Below are positions 12,213-24,228 of a stretch of 64,000 bases of DNA, piece by piece. Source of the stretch: Silene latifolia. Lineage: Eukaryota > Streptophyta > Magnoliopsida > Caryophyllales > Caryophyllaceae. The DNA lies in the NCBI RefSeq assembly GCF_048544455.1, contig NC_133535.1, positions 82,150,120 through 82,214,119 on the forward strand. The letters run 5' to 3'. Each line of letters opens with the position of its first letter. Position 1 is the stretch's first letter. The notes under the pieces were generated by a model. It was given only the letters and a program-made list of their open reading frames with translations. It was not told the DNA's origin and ran no database searches. Made by a program: the position numbers and the translations under genes.

Positions 12213-12959
12213 TCTTACCTGATCCCGACTTCTTAAACTTCGGTTTACCTACAGCTAGGTCTGCTTGAGCTTTGCCCTTACCCTTGCCCTTGTTTGACAC
12301 AACGAGAAGATCTTGTTTCATGCTCCCACTGAACTTCATGTCCTTCTCGGTCTGTACGAGAAGGGAGTGCAGTTCATGGGGACTTTTCTTCAAATCATTC
12401 ATATAGTAATTCGCTCTAAAGAGCGCAAAACCATCGTGGAGTGAATGAAGCATGCGATCAATAACAATGTTCTCGCTGATTTTACAATCAAGCGCCTCCA
12501 GTCTCTCGACATTCTCAATCATGCTGAGAATGTGTGGGCTACCGGTTGGCCCTTCTGGAGTCTTGCATCAAAGAAGCGAGTGGTATGCTCATAGGTCACG
12601 ATTCTCGGTGCTTTCGAGAATTCCTTGGTGAGCGTGGTGAAAATCTTGTTTGCACCTTGGGCTATGAAGCGTTTCTGCAAATTGGATTCTATTGCAAAAA
12701 TGAGTACGTTTTTAATCGCACCCGCTTCCATGACGAAGTCGCTATACGTGGAGACCTCGTTAACTCGAGCCGTGGGGCCTGGGGTTGGCGGGAGCGGCTC
12801 AGTCAGATACTTGAGCTTCCGTCGGCCAGTGGCGGCATTCCGTAATGCCGCTTCCCATTCCGCGAAGTTTGATCCATCATTCTTCGATCTAGTAGACCGA
12901 TTCATCCGATTCATAAAGATCCGAAGCCGGGACTCACGGTCCAATGTGGCACTTGGCAT
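12094..12959 (-). pseudogene. Copia gag with CCHC zinc knuckle, frameshifted
   Basis: The first frame (12519-12959) starts with a Met and contains the gag N-terminal region (SNFAEWEAALRNAATG). It stops at 12519. The second (12094-12522) overlaps it by 4 bp, carries a basic linker (KGKGKGK) and the knuckle CHHCHKTGHWRLTC, a correct CX2CX4HX4C, then stops. A native gag-pol would read through both. The overlap shows a single small indel. Confidence 0.85.
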
Positions 12960-14868
12960 TGGGTCATCGAGGATGCCACCATTATGTTATTAGCGAGTTT
13001 AAAAACGTGATCTACGCCGAAAAAGAAAGAAAAACAAAAACGAAATAAGCAACTCATCGAGGTGATTTAAGTCTATTTAAAATTCATTTTAATCGTGTAG
13101 ACTCATTGCACTTGCATAATTGATCTCCCTCAAGAATAATACAAGTGATCCCAAGACTCAATTTCCGTAAATTGATAAGCCAACTGTTTAGCTAGTTCTT
13201 CCGTAAGAACTCTTGGTCGATAGATTTCCGTAAATCCTATCTATAGTCCACCATAATCACAGGATCGTACGAGTGACCATGGTATTGAGATAAAATAAGT
13301 CAATCAGTTCCAACTTACCCGACGTAGAAGGGGTCATATTATGCCTACCGACGAAGAAGGGATTCATTGGAGTTTGACCTATAAAGACTGTTCTCAATTT
13401 TTGGTTATACGAGGAAGATCCCATCAACTTAGTTTTAATTCATTTTAAGTGAACGAATAACTAGCATTACGTGAATGAATTAACTTAGGTGATGGCTTAA
13501 ATTGATCGTGTGACATGAGAATGTCATAGAAAACTAACGCGTGACCTCTATATGAGTCAGTTTTCATGCAATTATTAGGTGGTTTGGTTTTAGGCGGAAT
13601 ATGATGCAATCTATCGTTACGATAAAATAAATAAAAGAATGCAATACGTAAATAAAAATTCCTAGTGTGGCCTATCCTAGTAAAAAGAACATAATACAAC
13701 TTTGGAATCCACCGTTGGACCCGAGAAGCTGGTCTTGATGTTCCATCTTTTCCATGCAGCGGGAGTGAGCATCCGAGATCTCCTTCTTTAGTCTTCTCAA
13801 AATTACAATTAAAATTTACAAAATATAAACCTATTTACATTCTAAATAAAAACTGTAATTACAAAAAAAATAAAAGGGAGATACGAGATCTCAAAATACA
13901 ACCAAGACCGTGTTCCATCATTACGGTAACACGTTCTACTAAGGCCACACTAAGTTACAACTGTTTGTAAAATAAATAAATACGTAATAAAAGCATTCAA
14001 AACATTCAAAATAACGATAAATAAAATGCATCAACTAAAATAAAATTTATTCGTGACATAATTCCGTAATTATGTTAAATTTATCCAAACCACCAAAGAT
14101 AATTAAAATTATGTGATAAAACCGCTTCTATCAGTTTAATTTTAATTCATCATAATCCGTTACTTTAAATGCTTTAAAATAACTAAATGGTACGTGAGTG
14201 AACCGTTTCACTATCAAGCGAATGCATAAAATCCGTGTTATGCATAAAACATGGCCGAAAAATAGAAGAACATGAAAAATCCTTTTTTTTTTCTTTATTC
14301 ACGGCTGGACAAAAAAAACAAATTTTTTTTTTTTTTTATTAAAATCCAGCAGCTCATACTGAGAGCAAAAAGGCAAAAAAAAAAAATTTTTTTTTTCAGC
14401 TCAAGACCGTGAGCCTTAACAAACCAAAAACAATGTCGATTTGTCAAAAATAAATCAATTGCAAATGTAAACTAATCCGTATTAAAACCAAATTACAATT
14501 GACAAAATTTTAACATATTGTTATGAATATCGATTACAAGAACAATATGCAATGAACGATTGAAAACAAAACATCGTCTGATCAGACGGTAAAAGTTTGT
14601 CTTGGTTTTCAATAAACAAAACAACAACAATCACAACCATGTATGAACAAGGCACGGTTTTCAAGAAAGGGAAAAACAGCCGTGCAAAAAAAAAAAAAAA
14701 TTTGCCGAGACAAAAAAAAATTCTGCCGAGACAAAAATGCAGCCACACGGATTTCAATGCAAAAAAAAAAATTCTGCCGAGATGAAAAATAGGCTGCCGC
14801 ACGCTTTTTTAAGAGAAAAAATATCGATTCAATTCCGTTTGATGAAAATCACATAGAAAAATTTACGT
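12960..14868 (-). other. Copia 5' untranslated internal region
   Basis: Long leader between the 5' LTR and gag, with no open frame of note. It contains several homopolymer A/T runs at 14280-14400 and a short tandem repeat at 14690-14785. Confidence 0.6.
14690..14785. repeat. Short tandem repeat in the Copia leader
   Basis: Three or four imperfect units of A-run plus ttctgccgagac (tgccgagaca, ctgccgagac, ctgccgagat). Confidence 0.7.
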
Positions 14869-14886
14869 GGCCTCGCTCTGATACCA
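14869..14886 (-). other. Copia primer-binding site (initiator tRNA-Met)
   Basis: The minus strand reads TGGTATCAGAGCGAGGCC two bases inside the 5' LTR. TGGTATCAGAGC is the standard sequence complementary to the 3' end of plant initiator tRNA-Met, the usual Copia primer. Confidence 0.95.
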
Positions 14887-14888
14887 CT

Positions 14889-15945
14889 TGTGGGGTAATA
14901 TCCGTATAATACCCTTAAATTATAGGACTATAACGCAAATTTTATATGTAATTATTGTCATAAAACGAAAATGCAATAGAAACGATAAAGGTAAGAATTA
15001 ACCTCGGGTCCTTTGAGATGCGGCCTAAGAACAGAAATCAACAGAGATTTCCTTCTAATCGTTGCACCCAAGACCGTCTGAGACTATGCCCTTGTGCTAG
15101 AATGTATTCTCTAATTGCCTTGCAATATTGAGAGAATAGTTGTGTGAGTTTTTGCTAGATGTGAGATCTAGGTTTTTCAGAGGAAAATACTCTTCAAAAC
15201 CCTAATTTTCTTTTGCAAATGAATTAGGTTAACAAGAAGGAGAAGCTCTCCTTTTTGTTCTTTTCATTCGGCCAAACCGAGCCCTTCATGGGAAAGTGGG
15301 CTTCCACTTCCTCTTAATTTTAACTCGTGGTCCGGCTCGTAAAATGCTAAATGTATATGACACGGTTTTATTATAAATCGTCATCGGTTATCGGCTATTA
15401 AAATATCAACTAATAACACGGATTAGCTGAAATATTAATACATGTCCGACACAGACAATATTGTATAATTAATTCAATATACATTAATTAAATATAATCG
15501 TTTATATTTAATTTACGAATTAACTGTTTAATTCGCCTTAGCCAATTTTATTTAATCCGTATTAAATAAAATATCTCAACATCGCATTTTGACTAATTAT
15601 TAGTCAATAACTCCGACTAACTGCTTAGTCAATTTTGGCATCAACATGACTGTATTTTCATACCGTCACATCTCTCAAACGTATCCTATAGGTGTGACTT
15701 TTAGGGACCAGTTGATCACCGCCATCTGTATGACAATAACGTCAAACTTATCTAGCAAGCCAACCGTTATTGATAAACGTGGACCAACTGATTATAATAC
15801 AAAAGTATACCCTTTGATCCTTTTAGAGATTTAAATGTTATTGCACTACTTGTAGAGGACACCAGCCCCAACAAGCTCCCACTTGTCCGTACAAGTGTAT
15901 GTGCAATGACGTTATCCGCACTAACTGGAGGACACAACTCCAACA
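14889..15945 (-). repeat. Copia LTR (5' LTR in element orientation)
   Basis: 1057 bp, TG...CA ends, nearly identical to the left LTR. As the 5' LTR of a minus-strand element it would drive transcription toward lower coordinates. Confidence 0.95.
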
Positions 15946-15950
15946 GTACC
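15946..15950. repeat. Copia target site duplication, right
   Basis: GTACC, matching the five bases before the left LTR. Confidence 0.9.
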
Positions 15951-16342
15951 ATCAGTGTATTGCTTTAATTACTGAGAAACAGTGTACTTGGTTGCTTATT
16001 CAACAATAATCGATCTTATTGTACTTTATGTTGGTAAACTTGGTGTCAAACGTTTGATTTCAACTTACCAACATGGTGTTTTGGGGCGCTGATTTTGGTT
16101 ATTTAAGATAAATATTTCATCTTTACAAGAATAAGGGATTCAAAAACAGCAATACTACGTTATTATTCTTGTATAAGACAGTTTTATAAAAGAATTTTTC
16201 GCTTCCTTAATGGCTTATTAGCTAACTTTTCTAAAAGTTGAAAGCCTTATTAATTTGATCAAATTTAATTGATAGGTTTTATAGTTTATTTTGTTAATGG
16301 ATTATTAGCATTCTGATATGAGTATGTTTTTTGATCATGCAG

Positions 16343-16574
16343 AACGAGGTTAGCAGAATGTTGTTAAATACCGAGGAGAGTAAGAATTTCAGTGAACCCA
16401 AAAAGCAAAATTATATTAATAATTTCAGCTCTTCAGGAAATCCTCAAAGGTTTGATCTTTTGTTGCTCTATGTAAATAAAGTTTGAGTCTTTTTGTATGA
16501 ATAGTTATTTTTGTTGTTGCAGTTCTGTTCAATTAGGAGAAGAGTCTCCTTTCTGGGTGGCTAGGCCATATTAG
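16343..16574 (+). CDS. Possible two-exon small ORF (47 aa), function unknown
   Basis: Two candidate exons with good splice signals: acceptor gatcatgcag|AACG, exon to 16449 (CAAAG|GTTTGA), then acceptor ttgttgttgcag at 16522 and exon 16523-16574. From the ATG at 16358 the joined frame keeps phase across the intron and ends at TAG, giving 47 residues (start MLLNTEESKNF, end ESPFWVARPY). The intron is 73 bp with T-rich DNA before the acceptor. I do not recognise the protein. It could be the last two exons of a longer protein whose earlier exons are missing, since the frame upstream of the ATG is also open for a few codons. Phase keeping is the main support; chance remains possible. Confidence 0.3.
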
Positions 16575-18888
16575 TCCTCTTAGTTTGTCTTAGTTTACTT
16601 ATCAAGATTGGAGCTAAACCAAATGTTGTCGTCCTCTTTCGCGCACAGACTTTTTATATTTAGATGCATCTTATAGCTTAGAGCTTATTTGCAGTATTTG
16701 CATTTTGACAGTTCTTTAATTACCAAAGACGGTAAACTAAAACAGTTGTTATCTGATAATGTATTAGCAAGGAATTACTTAATTGAACACTTGAACGTAC
16801 ATCAATTATATATATCTTTTGCAGAAGCATCTCATAGGCAATGCCACCTTGAGTCTCTTTACTGAGTATTGTTTGTACTATACTTACAGGTGTAGCTCTT
16901 TCTTGATAACCTATGATATTGAAATCAACACAAAAATCAAACTAAAATCCCTAAAATTTAACACGCAACATGATAATCAAAGCAAAACCCTAATTAAATT
17001 ATTAGGCTGAGAAAGTGTGAAACACGAAAAGTGACGAATTACCGGAGCTCCAATCATCGCAAATCATCATGGTTGTCTCCGTCGCCATCGTCATCACAAG
17101 CATCGGAGCAGTAGACATATCTCATATGCAACCTCTATATCTGAACGCCTACATGGATAAAGATGAGATCATTATTAATCAAACAAAACTATCAAAACTC
17201 CAATTAAAACCCTAACCTTTACACACAAATTTTACAAAAGAAAAACAAAAATCAAACCTTGCACGACTCAATTTGTTCCTGCCTTTCTTACTCACTGCCG
17301 TCTCTATCTTGCTCTAGAGTTTCTTCGCTCATCTGTATGTGATTCTTCCTTATTTTTTTCCCAGTACAAAATCATTTGATTACAGATTTTCGGTATCTCA
17401 TCTCCTCTTTTCCAGTTTTCTATTTGCTTATATGTTTTCCCTTTTTCCAGATTTCTATTTGCTTATATGTTTGCGGTTATATATATTGAATCTGAACTTT
17501 TTCGAGACTTATTTCTCTCTTTGGGAAAATGATAACTTGATACTTTATTAAATTTGTTATGCGGTTTTAGATCTGTGTTTGTGTTTTGCCCGTCCGATGT
17601 GCAATTTCCGGGAGATTGAAGATTTCTCACATCTTTTCTGAGCATCGATTAAATCGGTAAGTGATTCGTTTTTATCATATCGCCAATCAATCACCCGATT
17701 GATGTCTATGTTGAAACGGAGATGACAGTCCAATGTTCAACTGATGATTGTTGTTATGATTGATTATAATGTTACTCATACAATCAATCATCAATAAGAT
17801 GAAGCAATTGATGACTGCTCATAAAACTCTACTGTTCATAAGTTTTTGATTGAAATTAATTACGTGCTTTATTCCTCATTTCTTTGTTTTTATTAGTGGT
17901 TTGTGTCCCTGGGATTTCACTGACTACTTTTGGGTATTTTATTAGAGTTTGTTTTGCAAATTTGTTTGATTGTTGGACTGTGAATTATACTTTATGTTAT
18001 TGTTGTAATGTTGGGGAAATGCTAGGATTAGAGTAGAAATAATCCCCACAATCCTATTGACCGAAAACTGTTGTAGCAAATATGTGGCTTCATGTCCGAT
18101 TGATGATTGTAAAAGTCGTTTTCCGACGATTGTTGAGGAGGACACCAGATAGCTTGCCCAACGTTCTGATTATAGATCACAACATTTCAGATGATCAGGC
18201 AGTTGGGGTTAGGCGGCGCTATCTGGAGTCAGTATTATGTTCCATCATTTCAGGTATTTGGCTATTATTATTTATGGCATAAATCAAATCAATTCCAAAT
18301 ATTAATGTCTCTGATTTTACAGTAATTCATATTCTAGCGCTTGTGTTTGTCGTTTTATAATTCGCCCTATTTACGCAAGCGTAACTGGCTTGTAACAGGT
18401 GTCGATGCGGGCCTTGGTGCTGGCACAGATGTGTTCCGTGTATAATCCTGACTGCTATGAAAGATTCTTCATTTCATTGCATCTCTGATATGTAAGTCTA
18501 CTTACAAATCTCTACACCTTATATCACCTCGCTTACTTTTAGGTTTGTTATTTGACTATTTCCTTTATCATATTGACAATCACATCGTCAGTGGCGCTAG
18601 AGCAAAGGTCGTTATTTCATCTACTAATCTCCTCTTTTTTTTTCATCCACGGATTTTATTTCGTATGCTTAATTAGGGTTTTCGTATGTTTTTCGTTCGG
18701 GATCATTTTTGCTTTATTTATTGTTCCATTTTTATTTAATTTACGGTTTCAGCATGAATTTATTTGCTTTACGATTCCATTTTTTTAGTGAGAAGGTTCC
18801 TCAAGTTGATGATTGATTAATTTTATCGTCTCAATTCATGCTTTTTTCTTACAGATTGTTAAGAATTCCGCTCGAAATATTTAATATA
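16575..18888. other. No confident gene; exon-like pieces only
   Basis: Base composition is less AT-rich than the flanks, and several splice-like sites occur (for example catct|gtatgtgatt near 17335). A minus-strand start-like stretch around 17040-17110 would read MTMATETTMMICDDWSSGNS before stopping. Nothing joins into a recognisable protein. It may be remains of a gene or of captured gene pieces. Confidence 0.3.
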
Positions 18889-19215
18889 AAAACATTCAAT
18901 ATATAAAACCCTTCTAAATGTCTAAACTTTGGAAAATCACTCTAAGGAACAGTAGAGCAGTGAAAGGCGTGCTGAACAAGTGTTGAAAAGTACTGCTTCA
19001 TTTCCTCTTCTACTTCTTCTCCCTCTCTCTTCATTCCTCATTTCTTCATTGCTCTCTCATCTTCATTTCTTCATCTCCCTCTTCCTTCATTACTTTAATA
19101 ACTAATTATTGATATCAATTAATTATTCAAACTTAATCATCCATTATTGTAACCTTTTCCCCTAATTTCCACATCCCTCTTTCCAATCTCCATATCCTTC
19201 ATACAACAAAATTGT
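18889..19215 (+). promoter_or_regulatory. Second copy of the promoter-like segment at 6.6 kb
   Basis: atataaaaccc, then aactttggaaaatcac and gaacagtagagcagtgaa, repeat the 6.6-kb block in the same order, then a pyrimidine-rich stretch with ttcttc/ctctct words. An ATG at 19219 opens a 36-codon stretch (MVILLGDEDGHIIAG) ending at a CAG, but the rest of that frame is low-quality. Confidence 0.35.
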
Positions 19216-20884
19216 AAGATGGTCATATTGTTGGGTGATGAAGATGGTCATATTATTGCTGGCCGTAAGTCAATTGAAGAATACTCCAGACCTTCGCCAA
19301 TCTATTCTCAGTCACAATTTTCCCAGATATGTACCATAATTCACTCAATCGCCCGATTAATATCTATGTTGAAAATTGCAATCTTTTTATCATTGGATCT
19401 TTGGGTTAATGTGTTGCGTTTTCAATATCCGGTTGCTTTCGATTGCTTCGTTCTTGGTTGTGTTGATTGTCCAAGTTCATTTAATCACATTTTGTCCGAA
19501 TTTCTTTTACCCAACTTCAGTTCATTTTGCAATTTTTTTTACCTGGATTTATATGCTCTCCTACTGCTTATTTGCTCTGGGGTTATGTGTTTTTTTTGGC
19601 TTGTTTGATTATTATCATGTCTTGTTTTGATTTTGCTGGGTATGAATTAGAAATACGAGTTCAGAAAATGAGGCGTCAATTGATTGTTGGTTGTTGGTAT
19701 GATTCATGTCGGATAGAGTGTCTCGGGCTCTGAAAAGGGTAAATTGCTGGTATATATTGTCTGCTGCCAACTCCAACATTACTTCTACTGTATTTAGTTT
19801 ACTCTTTCTATCTAAACCTCTCTGCCAACTCCTATTTTCCTCCCGTTCACTCATTCTAACCATCCTCTTTCTCCATTTTCATCCACAAAATCTGCTGGAG
19901 TTTGGCCAACTGTGAAACCCTTTGTTAATAGGGGTGCTTCTGGTATGCTTGCAATCTCTATCAATCAATCCACTGATATGATCAAGGTCTTCGATTTTCC
20001 CACCTTTTTCCCTAATACTTATGGTTTTTGTCCCTCTATTTATGTTGTTTAACTTTGTAATTTGGGTTATTTTGATTATTTTGTTAGATGGGTAGGTGAT
20101 ATTTTTCATTTTAATAATGCTTTCGGATTTCGTTCCCTTGTTGTTTTTGCGCTGTGTTGATTTTTCTTCCAGGTATTTGTAAAGACCTAATCTTTATGTT
20201 GTTCAAGTTTGTAATTTGTGTTATTTTCAGATGAACCCGCACGGGTAGTTAGTTTAGATGACTTATGGCCATATATTCAATAGGATAACCACATTCCTTA
20301 TTTAGAGAGAATGTTGAGTCTTGGGGATGCAGTTGCTTGTCAGCTGTCATTTATTGATTATTTCTCTTGTAGTTTTCATCTTTATGGTTGATAAGAAGGC
20401 TGACTCTTAACACAAAATATTGCATGTTGATGATGAGTTACCAATTTTAATGGTGTATTCGTTTTTTTTATGTTTGACATGCTATAAAGCATGCTTATGT
20501 ATTTGTTCTGTTGTGGTGTGTTGTTTCATAGGGTTGATACTGCAGTAAAGCGAAATGTTTCTCATTGTACTGACCATGAACGTGAAATTAATCATCGCAA
20601 AGTATTCGTCTTGAAATGATGAACAACTCTGATGATTGATCATCTGCTCACACTCAATACTATTTTGATATTCTTCAACCCCTCCTGGGCTTGAAATGAT
20701 GAGTAGATCTTATGATGATCATCTGCTTACAATCAATACTATTTTGACATTATTGAATTGGGTGATGCCATAGGCCACAGTGTCGAAGATGAGGAATCAT
20801 GGCACGTTTAGGCTGTCGCTCTTAGCCTTAAAATTATGTTCTACGCGATTAAGTTGTTTGATGTGTTTGTCGCTGGATACTTTG

Positions 20885-21018
20885 GTTGAATGGGAAGAGA
20901 AATGAGAAGGAGAAGTCGAAAGCGGGGGAGAAGGAGGAGGGGCGGAAGGCAGAGGAGAAGGGGTGTGATGGGGAGGGGAGGGGAGGATAAGTGGGAGGAG
21001 GGGCAGGAGAAGCAAAGT
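20885..21018 (+). repeat. Long purine-rich (GGA/GAA) tract
   Basis: Roughly 130 bp almost free of pyrimidines on the plus strand, with runs such as gggaggggaggggagg. Such mirror-like purine DNA can adopt triplex or G-quadruplex forms. Confidence 0.8.
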
Positions 21019-22413
21019 TTATAATTCGTATATCAATGGCACAAGCATATATAAGTAGCAATCATCTTCATTTTTTTTTAACTATTGTTCCTTACTAATT
21101 CGGCCTATTTGTTTGATTGGGCTTACGTCGAAGTTTCTTTCGCTGCAGGAAGCACGTATAGACAGGCGGAAACGCTCTGAATAAATATTTCTCTTTTTAG
21201 TTGACCACATATTTCTCCCGCTTTATTGTTGTGGTAGAGAGGCTTGAGCCATGGCAGCTCGTGATTCTTTTTTTGACAATGCTGCTCCTTAATGGTGGAG
21301 AAGCATTGTTGTCTAATTTATAGGAAAAGTTCACTGATTCTAAAACCTAAGGAAGGGGGCTATTTTATGATAGTTCCGGGTGAACGTGTGGCATATTAGC
21401 CTGCTTGCAATTACTTGATGTTCTGATATCTTGTGCTAGATTTCAATTTTCAAACAATTTAGTATAATCAATTACTTGATGTTATGGCAGATGGCATATG
21501 CAACCTATGGTAGTTGTTGCGTCGACGAGATCGGTGCTACATATATGATTGTGTTGTACATGTGTTTGAGACCGTAGATGATATTTGAGTTGAGATCATG
21601 TGTTTTCTTTGATGTATAACTATTGTGTAAGGATCATGGTTTTTCATGGAGTTCAGTCATCTATTTGTGTGCGCTTGCAAGTCATATGTATGGTGATGAA
21701 TATTGGTTGGAATTTTGCTTTTGCAAGAATTTGTTGACAATGGATGTTCTTTACTCTCTAATCTATATATGAGCCAGCCTATTTATGTTTTCTTTTTCCG
21801 CATTAGACTCGCTAATTATAACGCAAGTAAATTACAAGTTTTTAAAATTACTTGTCTTTCTATGTGGATATAGTTTTAAATTAAGCGCATTACTTAGTAA
21901 ATCACACTACAAGAGTTGAGGAACGCGCTACTACATCTAGAGACTCTGAATGCCAATTTGGCAACTAAAATTAACCCCGCCAAATTAGCAGCCACTCAAA
22001 TCAATACAATTGGCGACTGAAAATATTGTTGGGCGATACATTAAGTTACTACGTTGTTAATTTTCTTCTAATGAGGGAGGCAAATAAACAATATTTTTTT
22101 AATGTTTAAATGTATATTCATGCTCAAATTCTTTTAAAATTATACGGAAGCTCAAAGAGTTTTACAAGAAACAATTCTTTCAAAATCACCCGTTAATTAT
22201 AGTTGATTAGTAAAACGAGCAAACATTAATTAGTCATTATCGAATAATGTTTTCGTTAGTGTAGCCATTATTATCAGTTGTTACCTTAGAGATTGTACGT
22301 AACGTAATCGTTGCGTAAAATATTATATCGTTGCGTAAAATATTATATAAAAATCATTTCTAGATTATAGGCAAGCTAAACATTTTCGAAAAAGACAAAG
22401 ATGGTCCTTGGAA

Positions 22414-22436
22414 CTCCGCACGCATCGCGCGCGGAG
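22414..22436. other. GC-rich hairpin in AT-rich DNA
   Basis: CTCCGCACGC, loop ATC, GCGCGCGGAG: a 10-bp stem with one mismatch. Possibly a Helitron-type terminus of the same group as 43.3 kb, but no CTRR end is obvious beside it. Confidence 0.45.
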
Positions 22437-23015
22437 GGACAACAAGTTAAAGAAAAAGGGTGATAATATAAAAATGGACAAAAAAAGAAAGAGAAGTGGG
22501 GTGATAATTAAAAAATATTCGTAACAATTGATAATGAGAAAACAAAAATATATACAAACAAAAGAAGTAAACATTTCTCGAAGAAAGATTGAGAGTGCTA
22601 GAAGAAAATATTTGATGGAAAACAAACAAAATGATTTAAAGGTTTGAAAGCATTCAAAATGGAACAATGGATTGGAGAATGATCATCGGATTTCAATCAA
22701 AAGCCATGCAAAATATTTATCTTGATTCGCATTAAAAGATCCGATTTATATCCTTGGAGCATATAACTTCAACACTTCCATTAAGACATTTAATTTATAA
22801 TCTGTTTGTCGACTAAGATATTTGATTTATAACCTGATTGACAAAATACAAGTTGAAGAGTACACGGAAAACTAATAAAGTGCGCGAAAGGGTATAAGAC
22901 AATTTAGTACAATTTACAAAATTTGTCAATTAATATTCCAAGGGTTGGAATATATAATGTAACATGTCACTAATAATTAGAGATTCATACTACAATTTGA
23001 TATTGCGTATACACC

Positions 23016-23037
23016 ATAATAATAATAATAATAATAA
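23016..23037. repeat. (ATA)n microsatellite
   Basis: Seven ATA units in a row. Confidence 0.85.
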
Positions 23038-24002
23038 AAGGAAAACTCAATGAAAATGAAAAATACATTCAAGTCAAAAGATAATTGCAAAGAAGTTTCA
23101 TAATCATTATTTCCAGATTTCATGCAATGTTTTTGATATGTGAGTACGTTATCCTCCTGCAATTTTAATACAAACACAAAAATAATAATTAAATAAGATT
23201 CTAACTATTAATTAATTCAAAGCATAATAAGAATAAAAAAGTTAAATAATTCAATTGGTTATATATGCATACTTTACCTACCAACTTTTTGGATAAAAAT
23301 AAAAAATAGGATTGTTGTAATATGTATATAAGGAAATTTTTGTAATTAATTATCTAATTAATTTCAATAATTTATTTGAGAGAAGAAGAATGTTGTGTTA
23401 ACTAAGGGGGAGATAAAAATTATTTTGAAATAAATACAAAATATAATAATTGTGAGGAAAAACCAAAAGACCATCTATTAAATAAAAAAAAGTTAAATGA
23501 ATAGGTAGATTAATACCAAATTTATGAGAGGAAAATAAAGAGTTTGTATTAATTTGTTTTTTGTGTTTGCTACTAATATTTTTTATTTTGTTTGTATTTT
23601 ATAAGCATGTAACACTTGGTATTTAGAGATTAATTTTAGTTAGATAATTACTTACTTTTAGTTAGATAATTAATTAATTAATTAATATAATTGAATTATT
23701 ATTAACCAATAGAAAAATTACACGTGGATTAAAATTAAATGCTTTAAGTAGGTTTTTAACTATATTGTATAGATAAAATGCAAAGAAAAATAACATAAAA
23801 TGTGGCACTTAAAATTGCTTAACACGACACACGTCAAAATGTCAAATAATAAACTACTCATCTTGTCTTTTTATTATATTGTATAGATACTAATAGTTAA
23901 GTCATTTATCATAACTAATTTTGAAAAAACAATTAATTTGGAATAAATTTTAAAGGATAATTAAACAATAAAAGTGGAATGGAAAAGGTCTCATTTAAAT
24001 TA

Positions 24003-24140
24003 TCCTTTACGTGATATAATTTCATGAACTAAATACATGGTATTACTACCCTTTTAAAATTCTATTATTAGTGTTTAATTTACTTATGTATTTACATAAT
24101 TTGTTTGTAAGTTATTTAAATTAAATAAATATTTTCTTTT

Positions 24141-24150
<10 letters not shown>
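24003..24150. repeat. Direct repeat, copy 1 of 2
   Basis: About 145 bp (tcctttacgtgatataattt ... attttcttttccatatat) repeated at 31248-31394 in the same orientation with over 90% identity by eye. Confidence 0.85.

Positions 24151-24224
<74 letters not shown>
24143..24224. repeat. (AT)n microsatellite
   Basis: About 41 uninterrupted AT units, exactly at the left end of the first Helitron. Confidence 0.95.

Positions 24225-24228
<4 letters not shown>

Larger units (their letters stand above)
7103..15945 (-). mobile_element. Full-length Ty1/Copia LTR retrotransposon, coding region decayed
   Basis: Two direct LTRs enclose gag, protease, integrase, RT and RNase H in the Copia order on the minus strand. 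The 5-bp target duplication GTACC abuts both ends. Primer-binding site and polypurine tract sit where expected for the minus orientation. By eye the LTRs differ by three substitutions and one 1-bp indel over about 1056 bp, so insertion was recent. Yet gag-pol is split over several frames with stops, and the protease active site is changed. The element probably moved using proteins from a relative. If the small unit at 6.6-16.6 kb is real, this element lies in its first intron, opposite to it in orientation. Confidence 0.95.
19216..24002. other. No gene recognised
   Basis: Apart from the purine tract at 20.9 kb, the hairpin at 22.4 kb and a short (ATA)n tract, I see nothing that supports a gene. 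Open frames here are short and lack family motifs. Confidence 0.4.

Noticed and set aside
14869-14886. tRNA-Met gene
   Set aside because: Only the 3' complement is present, at the exact place of a Copia primer-binding site.
19219-19630. Frames of 129 and 84 aa after the second promoter-like segment
   Set aside because: Overlapping frames in T-rich DNA with no recognisable domain; only the first ~36 codons look reasonable, not enough to call a gene.
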